Below are positions 1 through 11,330 of a DNA stretch of 64,000 nucleotides, piece by piece. Source of the DNA: Astropecten irregularis (Eukaryota > Echinodermata > Asteroidea > Paxillosida > Astropectinidae); NCBI GenBank assembly GCA_963971285.1, contig OZ020259.1, positions 4,030,001 through 4,094,000 on the forward strand, in the 5' to 3' direction. The translations under genes and the position numbers were made by a program. The notes under the pieces are model-generated. The model had not been told where the DNA came from. It searched no databases and saw only the letters and a program-made list of their open reading frames with translations. The first letter of the stretch is position 1. The number at the start of each line of letters is the position of its first letter.

Positions 1-144
1 GTGAAATCGACCCCCCCTTGTTTGGCATATCAGTTAGTCACTCTCATCAAAAGTGAAACGGTTTTGAAGTCTGGCCTTGGCTCAAGTGTCAGTCATGGAG
101 GTGTATGGACAGCACTGACCCAAGGAGAGGGGGGGGGGGGGTGG

Positions 145-672
145 TTACCGTCCAGTTGGTTTTGGTCAAAGAAATGCAGATTCGTGGGCAATAATACAAA
201 GAAAGATACAGTAACAATCACCTGTGAAATTTCCAGTCCCATATTCTTGAGAAAACAGTGAAAAACGGCCACTGTATTTCTAAAATCTGGGTTCGTTACT
301 GTCCAGTTTGTTTTGGTCAAGAAATGCAGATTCATGGGCAAAAACACAAAGTAACAGTCACCTGTGAAATTTCCAGTCCCATATTCTTGAGAAAACAGTG
401 AAAAACGCCCACTGTATTTTTCTAAAATCTATTCACCGTTACATGTACACAAATATGTATTTTTGATTTTTTTTTTTAAGATCAAAATTGTTTTTTGGTT
501 TTTGTTTGTTTACTATTTTCTTGATGAATACAGCATTTCAGGCAGAAACATTTTAACAATAGGCCGATGTTTCTACCATCACCATTTTCATACCCTGTAA
601 AGTTATCTCATAGGTAAATCTGTGAAGATTTCTGTTTCGGTATGCTACCAAAGTATATGATAGTACCTTTAA
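145..672 (-). mobile_element. Family A MITE, internally duplicated copy
   Basis: Reverse-orientation copy of the commonest repeat in the window. It carries the blocks GTCAAAGAAATGCAGATTC, TTTCCAGTCCCATA, AAACAGTGAAAAACG and ACCAAAGTATATGATAGTACC, and ends at a TTAA. The first part (about 150-265) is repeated at about 300-420, so this copy suffered an internal duplication. No coding capacity; the ORFs here are incidental. A G-run lies at 128-142. Confidence 0.7.
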
Positions 673-947
673 ATATGAATCCCCATTCAAATCTATTTTT
701 ACGTCAGTTGTAAAATTTAATAAAAGCTTCTCAGACAATTAAGATGCATCTTGTAGAGTACCGTGAGAGTAATTCGTTTGTGCTTCGAGATGAATCTACC
801 TTCACAAAGCATGAGGGTAATCATGCATGTCGAAACGGTTGTCCCTCCCCCACATATGAAAAAAATAGCCAATGAATCAGTAATGATGAAGATTCTGCCA
901 TATAAGAGCTCCGTTGTTTCCTTTGACATGTTTGAGAATAGTCACCA

Positions 948-1180
948 GGGTCCAATTTCATAGAGCTAGCTGCTTAAGCACCAAAATTTGCTTCAGCACC
1001 AAAAACCTTGCTATTATTAAATAAAATCAGTATGCCAGCGAATAACTCCATGTGAATCTTATGCTCGGCAAACAATGGCCGGATACAAGTCAAAAGCAGT
1101 AAACATCACATGAAAAATCCTGTGTGATCACGGAAGACTTTTCATGCTTAAGCAAATAAACAGCTCTATGAAATGGGCCC
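948..1180. mobile_element. Family 2 inverted-repeat MITE
   Basis: Begins GGGTCCAATTTCATAGAGCT and ends AGCTCTATGAAATGGGCCC. It contains the TGCTTAAGCA and CAAGTCAAAAGCAGTAAACATC blocks shared with the copies near 2190-2390 and 37852-38070. The terminal inverted repeat and small size indicate a non-autonomous DNA element. The autonomous partner is not visible. Confidence 0.7.
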
Positions 1181-1184
1181 TCAG

Positions 1185-1499
1185 GAGTATACGCACGCAT
1201 ATGTACGGGAGTATTAATACTTGTAAGTCGGTCCTCCGGTCCTCCGTGTCCCCTAAGAAGATATAAACTTAGCTGTAATCCTACTTTGCGGAATAAGAAA
1301 GCAAAAATAGTCCCCGGCGATCTGTTTTTTTTTTAATGTTTTCGTTGGATTGTTCCCCCTCCCTCCAGAAACCATTTCACAAATTAGGACTGATGTAAGC
1401 TTAGGGCCGGAATCCGCTTGGATGTGTACATAAGATTGGCACATCTCCCCCCCCCCCCCTTCCATCTCCCCCCTCCCCCCTCCCCATTACAGATTAGTT
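1185..1499. other. Non-coding, C-rich simple tract
   Basis: No gene seen. The interval holds a poly-C/CT tract at about 1447-1490 and otherwise unremarkable sequence. Confidence 0.5.
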
Positions 1500-1617
1500 T
1501 AAAGGGAGCATATAGGATTTGCAAGGCCTCCGCTTACGAACTGTTGAGTCCATTTTCTGTCTCAAACTCAATAATTCATTTTTGGAGGCCTTGCAAATCC
1601 TATATGCTCCCTTTAAA
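1500..1617. mobile_element. Compact hairpin of family C termini
   Basis: A near-perfect palindrome. The left arm TTTAAAGGGAGCATATAGGA continues into TTTGCAAGGCCTCC, and the right arm GGAGGCCTTGCAAATCC returns to CTCCCTTTAAA. The loop is about 55 bp and carries AACTGTTGAGTCCATTTTCT. The same termini flank the longer copies near 5238, 31450 and 49062, so this is an internally deleted or solo-terminus version. Confidence 0.75.
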
Positions 1618-1654
1618 GTACGGTACTATAAATACAATAACGACAAACCGCTTT

Positions 1655-2098
1655 TATACAGTGTGTCCCCCAAAAAATGATACCCATTTTTCAAAAGATT
1701 ATGGAAAGAAATTGTATGTTTTCAGCTATTTTATTTTTAATTTATTGCATTCAGTATCTCACTGGGTGAATTTTGACAAAATTTTAATGCAATCCATTCC
1801 TGCATCACCGAGCAATTACTGATTGTCTTGAAAAGCCCATTCAGTACATGTAGTGGTGATCTGTGTGTAGTGAATGTTGGCGGCCACGTCGAGGGGTGAT
1901 TTACAGGTCACAGCAAAGAATGTTAAGATGACCGCCATTGTCACTCACTTGAAAATGGACTTTTCCAGACAATCAGTAATTGCTCGGTGATGCATGAATG
2001 GGTTGCATTGAAATTTGGTCATAACGTGGCCTGGGAGATATTTAATGCAATACATGTAGACTAAAAATCAAATAGCTGAATACGTACAATTTCTTTGA
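1655..2098. mobile_element. Long fold-back element with GTGTCCC end
   Basis: Starts at ACAGTGTGTCCCCCAAAAAA. A left arm (about 1706-1830, containing CATCACCGAGCAATTACTGA) is inverted as a right arm (about 1955-2096, containing CAGTAATTGCTCGGTGATGC). The unpaired centre is about 125 bp and GC-richer. The right terminus is missing where a family B fragment begins. Same architecture as 48038-48484. Confidence 0.65.
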
Positions 2099-2390
2099 GC
2101 TCACAGGTTTATTATTTCCTGTGCATGTTTGATCAGACAAAGTATGAGTGCTGTCCTGTGACTTTTACCAATCATGTATTGTACCTTTAAGTACCAAAAT
2201 CCTTGCAAACAAAACCCAGTATGCCAGCCCAAACTCCTTATGATTGTTATGCTCAGAAAACAAATGGCCGAATACAAGTCAAAAGCAGTAAACATCACGT
2301 GAACATTTGGTTGGTAATCCTGTTTGATGAAGGAAGACTTTTCATGCTTAAGCAAATTTTGTGATTAAGCTGCTATGAAATTGGCCCCTG
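2099..2390. mobile_element. Family B fragment joined to family 2 fragment
   Basis: 2099-2190 is the right end of a family B element, with TTTGATCAGACAAAGTATGA and ACCAATCATGTATTGTACC ending in TTAA. From there to about 2390 runs a family 2 right half, ending CTATGAAATTGGCCCC. Two truncated elements abut. Confidence 0.6.
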
Positions 2391-2560
2391 TTTTCATACA
2401 TTATTTTAGCAGGTGAATGGGTGCTTTGTTTTCTATTGTTTTGTGTTTTCTTTTGTTGCGCGTGTAATTGAAATCTTCAAGGAACTGAATCCTCTTTGCC
2501 TTCAAAGGGTTTTAAATTCTCCCGGCATTTTTCCCCACTGACAGAAATCTCATCGAGGAC

Positions 2561-2927
2561 TTAAAGGTACTATCATACTTTGGTAAGACACCAAAACAGA
2601 AATGTTCACAGATTTACGTATAACTATCAGGGTATGAAGATGGTGATGGAAGAATCATACTGTTAAAATTGTTACGCCTGAAATGGTGTATTTATCCAGA
2701 AATTAGTAAAACAACGACTGAAATCTTTAAAAAAAAATAATAAAAGAGAAAAAATAAAAGAGAAAAGACTTAAGAAATACTGTGGCCGTTTTTCACTGTT
2801 TTCTCAAAAAGAGGGCACCGTACAGGACTGAAATTTTCACAGATGACTGTTACTGTATCTGTCTTGATATTTTAGCCCATGAATCTGTATTTCTTTGATA
2901 AAAACCAAAGTATGATACTATCTTTAA
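2561..2927 (+). mobile_element. Family A MITE (reference-like copy)
   Basis: Left terminus TTAAAGGTACTATCATACTT and right terminus CCAAAGTATGATACTATCTT followed by TAA; total 367 bp. The shared internal order is GTTCACAGATTTACG, GGGTATGAAGATGG, GAATGGTGTATTTATCC-type block, an A/T palindrome, CGTTTTTCACTGTTTTCTC and TGAATCTGTATTTCTTTG. TTAA stands at both ends, as for a piggyBac-like target; a TA target with longer termini is equally compatible. It has no ORF, so it is a MITE. Confidence 0.8.
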
Positions 2928-2929
2928 GG

Positions 2930-3435
2930 TCAATATCTTAGGGAGTAAATTAAATTCACAATGCTTCTTTCTTGTAGGCTCTCCGACATAACAAAAGAAA
3001 TCCACTTAGTGATGCTGTCTGCCCATGACAAATCAAATGAATGAAAAGAGATATGAATTGTACAATGCTTTTCATTTTTATCGTCAGTCGTTCCGAAATT
3101 TATGCACATTCAGAAGAAGTTGAAATTGCACGCAAATTGCAAAATGAAAATTTATAAATTTATAAATTGCATGTAAAATAGAAATGATAAAGCCTGGTGT
3201 ACCATCACTAATATGCAAAGGTCGTGTTTGTTTAGCGAACCACGGGGCAGCCCTGACCTGGGAAGGGTTGTGTATACTGCGCAAAATAAGTGAGATTTGG
3301 GACGAGTTTGACTAAGAGTCGACCCGGGTAAACAAAACAAACGCGCCAAAACATGGTTAATTTAGATTTGAAGTTGTTGGTAGGACAGAGGAGAAAAAAT
3401 GACTGGATATTTTAAAATTGAGAAGACCAAATGTT
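2930..3435. other. Non-coding, no feature recognised
   Basis: AT-rich unique-looking sequence. Overlapping short ORFs on the minus strand have no recognisable domain. Confidence 0.4.
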
Positions 3436-3602
3436 TTGTGGATTGGTCTGCGGAAACACCATGTAAATTCTATATCGTTCGCACTTCTATATCGTTCGCA
3501 CTACTATATCGTTCGCACTTCTCGCAATTATCGTGCGAACGATATAGAAGTGCGAAAGTACGAACGATTATTACATGGTGTTTCCGCAAACCGATCCACA
3601 TA
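3436..3602. repeat. Inverted repeat enclosing 17-bp tandem repeats
   Basis: GTGGATTGGTCTGCGGAAAC at the left is mirrored by GTTTCCGCAAACCGATCCAC at the right, with ACACCATGTAA/TTACATGGTGT continuing both arms. Inside are three TATATCGTTCGCACTTC-type units and one inverted unit, CGAACGATATAGAAGTGCG. A diverged right arm recurs at about 10700-10765, so this is a dispersed element. Confidence 0.7.
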
Positions 3603-4055
3603 CCAATTGTCACCATCAATACCAAATGTGTTTTATATCTATTTTTATATCATAATTAATTCATTATTCAATCTGTTTCATGCTATTTTATTACATGTAA
3701 AGTCATGGATTGTGTGAAGGCCGGGCAGGTTTCTTGTTAGTAGAAATGTATGTTACATGTATGTTGAACTGCCTTCAAAATTTTAGTGCAGTTTTGCCAT
3801 GTTTTGAAGTAACCAGGCAGCAAGCTGTGCTTTCCGAATTTCCTAAATGACTGATTCGGTTGGGGTCCAATTAAGAGGTTCTCGTCGGTGCTGTTATGAA
3901 AAAAAAGGGTGCAGAAACTCTTTGCATTCTTCTCTTTCATTCACATGTATGTTGAAATGTACCTTCTGACCGAATTTGAAGCTTAAAAATGCAGTATAGT
4001 GAGATAAGTAACAGTGTCTTTCATGGAGTAAGTTGTGATACATTGTCTTGATATG
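3603..4055. other. Non-coding, no feature recognised
   Basis: AT-rich sequence without recognisable coding or repeat structure. Confidence 0.4.
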
Positions 4056-4427
4056 TTAAAGGTAGTATCATACTTTGGTTTTTTTGTCAAAGAAGTACAG
4101 ATTCATGGGCAAAAATATCAAGGAAGATACAGCCACAGTCATCTGTGAAAATTTCAGTCCCGACCCATACGGTGCCTACTTTTTGAGAAAATCGTGAAAA
4201 ACGCCCACAGTATTTCTCAAGACTTTTCTCTTTTATTTTTGATCTTTTAAAAGATCAAAAAGATTTTCAGTCGTTGTTTTACTAATTTCTGGATAAATAC
4301 ACCATTTCAGGCGGAAAAATGTTAACGGTATGTTTCTACCACCGCTATCTTCATACCCTATAAGTTATACGTACATCTGTGAACATTTCTGTTTTGGCTT
4401 CTTACCAAAGTATGATACTACCTTTAA
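4056..4427 (-). mobile_element. Family A MITE, full length
   Basis: TTAA at both borders, termini AGGTAGTATCATACTTTGG and CCAAAGTATGATACTACCT, 372 bp. The central palindrome GATCTTTTAAAAGATC is intact. Confidence 0.85.
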
Positions 4428-4636
4428 GTAGAATGATACAAACTTCCTTCCTCCATGAACATACTACTTATGTATACAGGCTTAGCCACATGCAACATTG
4501 GATCAGCTGATTGTCTTTGTTTTTCTGATCACGTTCATGCCAAAATAGAAAAACACGGTACAAAATCTTGGAAAGATTGGAATTTCTTTGTTTGAGTTGC
4601 ATGCCTATATCAGAAACTGGTCTGAAAGGCAGAGAA

Positions 4637-4999
4637 CAGGATTGGTAACAAACAGAAAACAACCCAAAACAGACATGTTCACAGATTTACGTATAACTTT
4701 CAGGGTATGAAGATGGTACTGGCAGAAACATACCGTTAAAATATTTCCTCCTGAAATGCTGTATTTATCTAGAAATTAGTCAATTAAAGACTGAAAACTG
4801 TTTTAATCTCGGGGTAAGATCAAAACTATTCTTTATGTTTTACAAGGCAAAATGAGTCTATAAGTGTTACCTTCCTGTACATGTAACTCAGATATGTCTG
4901 ATTGAGCTCAAATTTTCACAGGTTTATCATTTCATGCTGGATCAGACAAAGTGTGAGTGCTGTTCTGTGACCTTTACCAATCATGTATTATACCTTTAA
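4637..4999 (+). mobile_element. Family B MITE
   Basis: Begins near AGGATTGGTAACA, shares the GATTTACGTATAACTTTCAG block with family A, then switches to TTTTCACAGGTTTATCATTT and ends ACCAATCATGTATTATACCTT with TTAA. Families A and B therefore share one half and differ in the other. Confidence 0.65.
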
Positions 5000-5237
5000 T
5001 AAAATGCATTTTGCCAATATGAATTTAACCACTAGCAATAAGTGACCAGCGGTCAATTTCTCAAAGCACTAAGATTGATTTGACGTGAGAATCGATACAA
5101 ATTGCTAACGCAAAGTGTGAGGTCACAGTGCCAATCACCATAGTGATATTAACAATAGAAAGTTGAGATAAATTGATTGTACGGTGTTTAGTGTGAAATC
5201 CAGCCCATTGAGGTCGGCCCTTTAGATCCTGCCATTT

Positions 5238-5440
5238 TTAAAGGGAGCATATAGGATTTGCAAGGCCTCCAAACAAATTTTATTGAGTTTGAGACAGAAA
5301 ATGGACTCAACAGTTCCTAAACAGTGCAAACAGTCACCATGGGAAATCTTGGTTCATCAGATGCTGGGTTTTTCAAGCAAATCAAGATTTAGTGTCCTTT
5401 CCAAAGATATGTCCGAACGATTTTTGGAACAAACATAAAG
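5238..5440 (+). mobile_element. Family C element, 5' part
   Basis: TTTAAAGGGAGCATATAGGA is followed by the conserved AAATGGACTCAACAGTTC and CACCATGGGAAATCTTGG blocks found at 31450-31835 and 49062-49755. The right half is missing. Confidence 0.65.
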
Positions 5441-5474
5441 TTAACTAGACATTGTGGTTGTGGGAACAACCACT

Positions 5475-6409
5475 AGGTGTTCGGGGTCTCATTTCGTACT
5501 GGAACTGTTGTTATGAGAATGTTTGATGGAACGCATGTATGGCATATTGAAATACACTTAAACTGTGTGACTGAGCAAATACTGATCATGCAGATTGCAC
5601 AGTGTATTCGTACAAGTACACTGACTGATAGCGTATAGAAAATCGTGTCACCTTTAAAAAATGTAAAATTGTCAGGGCGATAACTTCCGTTAAATTAATC
5701 GCAAACAACTGAAAATTTGCAGAAATTATCAAATGCGTACGATGTAAACAATTTGCAATTTGCACTGATGTATGTCATGTAGTTACCGAATAAACAGTAT
5801 TTGAATAATTACATCATGTTTCCTTTAAAAACGCATAACTTCCGGTTGAATGACGTCACAGATTTTAAACTTCACACGTATGTCGAGTTGCATCAATGCT
5901 TCACACTCACCAAATTTGGCGGGAATCCGTTGTTTACTTTTGGATTACGTAATCACTGTATATCTTTAATCCACCATAGAGGGCGCTATACAGCCCGTAT
6001 GACGTAATCGTTTATATTTTCTGAAAGCTTAAGACCTACTCTATCTTTTACCCCGCGAGGTTTTATGTGCCCAAATCCTTCCGTTTTCGAGTTATTTTGA
6101 GTCAAATTTCAACTTCCGGTAACACCGGAAGTGAAGGTCATTTATACACATTATTGAATATATTAATTGTTGAGATTCATGTGGTGAGTAACATATGTCA
6201 ATATCAAAATCGTAGGTCATGTGGTTCTCAAGTTATAAAGCACCAAAGTTTTTCCTAAAAACGCGCGTAATTTGATACCTGATGACGTCATCATGACGTC
6301 AATCTTCTAGGCACAACTTGGCATCACTACCGAAGTTCCCACCAAGTTTCAGGTCAATATCTTGTACCTGTCACCAAGAAGTCCTGCTGACAAGTTTGAG
6401 CGGAAGGAG

Positions 6410-6447
<38 letters not shown>

Positions 6448-6487
6448 GAACAATAACAATAGGTGTTCGGCTTGAACCCGAACACCT
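5475..6487. mobile_element. About 1-kb element with AGGTGTTCGGG ends and poly-A
   Basis: The left boundary reads CTAGGTGTTCGGGG. The right side carries a poly-A run (about 6411-6444) and then a short terminal hairpin, AGGTGTTCGG, loop CTTGAA, CCCGAACACCT. The interior includes TGACGTCATCATGACGTCA and several CTTCCGGT-like sites but no long ORF. The class is uncertain: matching ends suggest a DNA element, the poly-A suggests retroposition. Confidence 0.5.
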
Positions 6488-6544
6488 AACTATTCGTCAT
6501 GTTTTATAAGCAAAATCGAGTCGGGTTTCCGCTATTTTCTCGTG

Positions 6545-6662
6545 ACTCAGATGTCTGATTGAGCTCAAATTTTCACAGGTTTATTATTTCATGTACATGT
6601 TTGATCAGACAAAGTGTGAGGGCTGTCCTGTGACCTTTACCAATCATGTATTGTACCTTTAA
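6545..6662 (+). mobile_element. Family B right-end fragment
   Basis: TTTGATCAGACAAAGTGTGA and ACCTTTACCAATCATGTATT, ending with TTAA. Truncated on the left. Confidence 0.6.
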
Positions 6663-7059
6663 CTCGCATGCAGTAAAAAGGTCTTGGACGTCACTGAAGT
6701 GTGTAATATTGTATTGTGACAGTCCAAGGACTATACTGTGAATTGAATTGGTCAAGAGTTCCCATTCACTTGTGTAACATTGTCTTTAAGGGCCTGCGTA
6801 GCAAATCAAAATTAGAGTTGGGGACTCCGATCTCGGGACTTAGGGCCTGTACGAAATGAGGCTTAAGGCTAGGCTTGGGATTGATTTTGCTACTGCAATT
6901 TTGTGTCCTACATGAAATGAAGTGTTTGAGATACATGGCAAAAGCTGGAGCCTTTCTTCAGCTTTGTCGTAAATGTGGCCCATTCTCTTCATTTCGTTTT
7001 GTGGGCCTAAAATGGCGGTAGCGAGATATTAGTCCCAAGCCCACATGCATTGATAACCT
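6663..7059. other. Non-coding, no feature recognised
   Basis: No gene or clear repeat seen. Confidence 0.4.
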
Positions 7060-7290
7060 AAAGCCAGGGGCCTTTCTTAAAGCTCGGCTCCAGCTCAGTC
7101 TTTGTATTAAACCCATATATATGCTGAAAATGTAGGTTGTGGCTTTTCATTGAAGCTGAAGCTCTGTTTTCCTTTTCAAATCAGAGAATCTATCCGAACT
7201 CTATTTTGATACCTGTAATTTGAAATGGAGCTGGAGCCTGAGCCGGAGTCAAGCTTTGATGAAAGCTCAGGTTTTGTAAAGGCCCTTTAT
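7060..7290. repeat. GCTCCGGCTC dispersed repeat
   Basis: GAGCTGGAGCCTGAGCCGGAG with a TTCATTGAAGCTGAAGCTCT block. Related copies occur near 33470-33775, 34345-34560 and 58396-58620 in either orientation. The copies carry hexanucleotide-like CAGGCT/GAGCCG expansions at the ends. Non-coding. Confidence 0.55.
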
Positions 7291-7870
7291 TATTTTGCCC
7301 ACTAGGTTTTACAAATTAAGGTAAATCCACGTGGCAAAACTTGCTCAAAGTCGCTCAAAGTTTGGCCCCAAATGGTCAAGTTTTCACCAGTTTGCCGTTC
7401 TGCCAGCTCAGTAAAAGTTTTTTTGGGGCAACCAATGCACATTAATTCTTGAATGTTTATTCCACTGCTGACAAAAAGTAATTCTCTTTCGAGAAGACAA
7501 AATAATTAACCACTAGTCAATATTTTGTAAATAAAAGAAAGGTCTATACATATACAAGATATGTTTGTGTATATATGCTATTGTGTTGTGGGTGACATTA
7601 TGTCATAGGCTTACAGCCCGACACTAAACAAAAACAAAATACCGTATTATTCAAACGAAAGCAAAGGAGAAGTCATAGACGCTATACGCACACATACCAC
7701 GTCGGAAATTATCCGCACGCAGAGCGGAGCGCAGCCGGCGTGCGGCAAATCGGGGTGATATTGCGGTCACATCGGTTGGGTCGCATGCCTTCTGTCTGAT
7801 ATCATTAACAAGAGAAGGCAATGACATGCTTGTTGCCATGATCATGGAGAGAAAAAAATTTTCCCCTTTT
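7291..7870. other. Non-coding, no feature recognised
   Basis: No supported gene. A CpG-rich patch lies at about 7690-7790 (GCGGAGCGCAGCCGGCGTGC). Confidence 0.4.
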
Positions 7871-7874
7871 TTTT

Positions 7875-8425
7875 TTAAAGGTACTATCATACTTTGGTAG
7901 GAAACCAAAATAAAAATGTTCACAGATTTTAATGTGTACTGCAGGGATGAGATTTTTTTTGGATTTCAGATTTTTTTTTCTCACAGGCTGTGTACAAAAG
8001 TATAGCGGATTTTCAGATTTCAGACTTTTTATGCTCTCTGTCATCTGTTTTCTGACATTTTTATCATTGATAAATCTCATCCGTGGTACTGTACATCTGT
8101 ATAACTTTCAGGGTATGGAGATGGTGCTGGTGGAAACATACCGTAATTATGTTTCCGTCTGATATGCTGTATTTATCCAGAAATGAGTTGTAAAACAAAA
8201 TACGGAAAATAGTTTTGATCTCCGAGATCAAAACCTTACAATTACAATAACCTTACAATTTCGCGTAACAACTGCAATGTTTTTCGCTGTTTTCTACTGT
8301 TTCCAATGATCAGTTGAGATGACAGTTTCACAGGTTGGTTTTTATTCCATGACAAATCAAATTATAAACAGACTGCAGCTGTTCTATCAACTTTTATACC
8401 AAAGTACATGAAGTATGGTAGTACA
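7875..8425 (+). mobile_element. Family A MITE, diverged and expanded
   Basis: Left terminus TTAAAGGTACTATCATACTT and internal GTATAACTTTCAGGGTATGG are clear. About 120 bp rich in GATTTCAGATTTTT interrupt the left part, and the right terminus is degenerate. Confidence 0.55.
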
Positions 8426-8561
8426 GTAGAACACCAGTATAAGGAACATGGCGGGATGCACAGAAATTGCCCGTTATGATAGTGGTTGTTTATTATAATG
8501 AATTAAAGAACCATATTTTGTATGTACTGTACACAAAAATGGGAGTCAGGTCATCATGCAA

Positions 8562-8745
8562 GGCTTGAATTTAACGGACGCCACTTAGGCCATGGCCTTC
8601 GTTTCCCTGGTTCTTGGCCTTGGTGCCCCCTTCAAATGTTTCCACAGACATTATGATTTTCCAATGGAAGTGCCCCTTGCAATGGAAAAGTGGCCTAGCT
8701 TGCCCCTTTTCAGAACCAAATTCAAGACCTGTAGCGGTGTTCGTT
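8562..8745. repeat. Dispersed repeat, copy 1
   Basis: Contains CTTGGCCTTGGTGCCCCCTT and ACATTATGATTTTCCAATGG. A second copy at 60566-60738 lies inside TMEM18 intron 3 in the same orientation. Only these two copies were seen. Confidence 0.7.
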
Positions 8746-9011
8746 ATAGCGGCATTCCACTGTACCTTTAACTGCGAAATAAAATTAAGGAAAAGAAGAA
8801 TGGGGAAGAAAGATATATACACGGCGGCAGCTCGGGGCCTGTGATGTGGTGAAACACATCCTGTGACGAGAAGTTGTCATGCTGTGCGTCTGGGAGGGGG
8901 GTCTTACACCTGGAGAAAGGTGGTGATGTATCATGGATGATGTTGATGAACTTGTTGGTCGTTCGCCAGGCCGTATTGATAAAGGTTACCTAAAATCATA
9001 ACTCATATGAA
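8746..9011. other. Non-coding, no feature recognised
   Basis: No gene or repeat supported. Confidence 0.35.
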
Positions 9012-9415
9012 GTTAAAGGTAGGATCATACTTTGGTAAGAAGCCAAAACAGAAATTTTCACAGATTTACGTATAACTTACGGGGTATGCAGATGGTGGTG
9101 GTAGAAACATACCGTTAAATTTTTCCGCCTGAAATGGTGTATTTATCCAGAAATTAGTAAAACAACAACCGGAAATCTTTTTGTTTTTGATCTTTTAAAA
9201 GATCAAAAATAAAAGAGAAAAGACTTAGAAATACTGTGGCCATTTTTCACTGTTTTCTCAAAAAGTCTAGCCCAAGCATGCTTAAATTCTAAATGGTGAT
9301 AGCCAAGACATGGATGTATCACATACCCGAATCCTGAAGTGATAAACAGTTTAATTTTAACAAAATGGGTCTCGACACAGTGTTGCGTTTTTTTCTGGGA
9401 CACCCTGTATATATC
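9012..9415 (+). mobile_element. Truncated family A MITE joined to GTGTCCC fold-back end
   Basis: TTAAAGGTAGGATCATACTT starts a family A copy that stops after TTTCTCAAAAAGT (about 9265). It is followed directly by one arm of the ACAGGGTGTCCC fold-back (CCTGAAGTGATAAACAGTTT ... GGGACACCCTGTATA). Confidence 0.6.
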
Positions 9416-10080
9416 CTATTAGGATATTGCATTATGATAATAGCTTTAATTATGAATTGGCCGTACAAAGACAGTCCCCTAACCGGCTCAATGAAAATCC
9501 GAGATGTACTGACATGTGTACGTATTATTTTGCGTGAAGGTACAAAACTGTCCCCCCCCTCCCTCCCCGGTTGCAAAGCCCCGCCCCAATTTCCCCTTCC
9601 CACTATCCCCTCCCACATTGTGTTTCCTGCAAGTCTTCGTTTTAATCACAGCTGACCTTGTCCGCGCTTCTCCTATTATTAAGTATCCCATTTGCTAAAA
9701 AACCTTATTTTGACTGTCCGTTGGTTTTATTTACCGAACCGGAGCCTTATATTATTGTGACCCTGGATCTTGCTTTTACCAAGTCTATTTTTTATTTTTT
9801 TGTTCCTTTTTCAATGTTTTTTTTCGCGTTAAGAATTCTTGCTCATGGTTGTTTGGAGTATATATACTACATTGTTATTGCTGCCGCTTGCCTTGTGTAA
9901 GAGGAACAAGCTTACAGGGTTGCCGACAAGAAAATAAACGAGATGGGGAGGTTCAGAGACGCAGAGACTGGTTCCTGGCATTCGCTTATATATCCGCCTC
10001 TTTGTTTATCTGTCCCTATTTTTGACCGTGCAGTCCAGGAACAAGACTTTGATGTCTTCACAATGGAGTATAGACCCTTC
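9416..10080. other. Non-coding; pyrimidine-rich patch
   Basis: A C-rich tract at about 9545-9615. No domain recognised in the overlapping short ORFs. Confidence 0.4.
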
Positions 10081-10084
10081 TTTT

Positions 10085-10330
10085 GTTAACAAACACTGAC
10101 ATGCTGGTTGGCAATACTTCGTATGGGCGGCCAAAATGTTGCAAATCATTTCGTCTTCTTGACAGACGGCATGACCACATTCAACATAATTTACAAACTT
10201 TGTATAGCTGTACAAATTCATACCATCATTGCTTGTGTTGTTTCCATTACATTCAGCAATATCTTAATTTAACTGCAATATCTTGCAATGTTTATGAAAC
10301 GTTGTGTTCAAATTGTGGTTATTTTTTTAT
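10085..10330. repeat. Dispersed repeat, inverted copy at 57025-57235
   Basis: Shares GCAAATCATTTCGTCTTCTT and GCTTGTGTTGTTTCCATTAC with the reverse complement of 57025-57235. At the second site it lies next to an ACAGGGTGTCCC terminus, so both may be remnants of one longer transposon. Confidence 0.55.
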
Positions 10331-10370
10331 GCCCGGCTTTGATGGCTCGCCATAGTTTCCGCCATCTTTG

Positions 10371-10700
10371 TTGGTAAAAACTTGGGCTGTGACGTTGCAA
10401 AAGAAAGGTTGATATACTGACTTTGACCGGTAGTCTATTGGTTGTTTGGAATCATGTGACCGATATTTCCACCATCTTAATTTGTTGGTAAAAACTCGGG
10501 CTGTGACGTTGCAAAAGAAAGGTCGATATACTGACTCTGACCGGTAGTTGATTGGTTGTTTTGATTCATGTGACCGATATTAGAGTATAAAACGGCTGAA
10601 GACATTTCAATGCAAATATTTTTTTTGAAACCATAAATAAACTCCTGATGAGGACTAGAGCAAGCTAGTCCAAACGTTGAGACCTTAAGAGAAGTGCGAA
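10371..10700 (+). mobile_element. Penelope-type terminal region with hammerhead-like motif
   Basis: Two direct repeats about 124 bp apart (GGGCTGTGACGTTGCAAAAG at 10385 and 10509) are followed by GAGTATAAAACGGC, a TATA-like site. At 10645-10675 comes CTGATGA, a 7-bp stem (GGACTAG/CTAGTCC), then AAAC. Penelope-like elements are known to carry promoter-bearing terminal repeats with hammerhead ribozymes; the match is by motif order only. The G of the GAAAC core is absent, so this copy is probably dead. Confidence 0.45.
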
Positions 10701-11019
10701 TGAAATAAAAGTGTGAAAGTACAAACGATTCTTACATGATGTTTCCGCAAACTGATCCACGTATCAATTGTCACCATACATGCAAAGCCTCAAATCTTAA
10801 AAAAAATAAACTGCTGTAAATTGTGGTCTTTTCTAAACCTTGGCTCCGGCTCCGGCTCTGGCTTTATGTCTGTCATCCAATCAATTTTTATCATTCTTTT
10901 ATTTATATGAATATTGACCTTCATGTTTCTGTTTGACCTTTGCCCTCTAGCTGACCAGAATGGCGGTCTGTACGTTGGAGATGCGATCTTAAAGGTTCGT
11001 GCTTTGTACATTCTATTAA

Positions 11020-11330
11020 TTTCCAAAGCATAAGGCACTTGCCTCTCACCAATGTGGCCCGGGTTCGATACCGGCTTGGGTCATAATGTAAGTAGAGTTG
11101 TGTGTTGGTTCTCCCCTATGCTACGAGGGTTTTTTTCCCTCCACAAAAATCGAACAATTTTTTTATCTCAGACTGTGCTCCGTGATCATATATGGGTTGA
11201 TATGGCTGGCGGCCAAAAAGCGCTCATGCATGCCGACAACTCGATCTCTATTTAGCCACATCCTTCGCAATTCAGCACCCCAGCTGCGAGTAAGGATGAT
11301 TAGCCTCCCAAATTATTAAATTATTATTAA
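11020..11330 (+). mobile_element. tRNA-derived SINE
   Basis: A box B-like GGGTTCGATACC sits in a tRNA-like head (11028-11085). It is followed by GTTGTGTGTTGGTTCTCCCC and a GAGGGTTTTTTTCCCTCC hairpin, a body common to SINEs of marine invertebrates. No intact cloverleaf, so not a tRNA gene. Confidence 0.5.
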
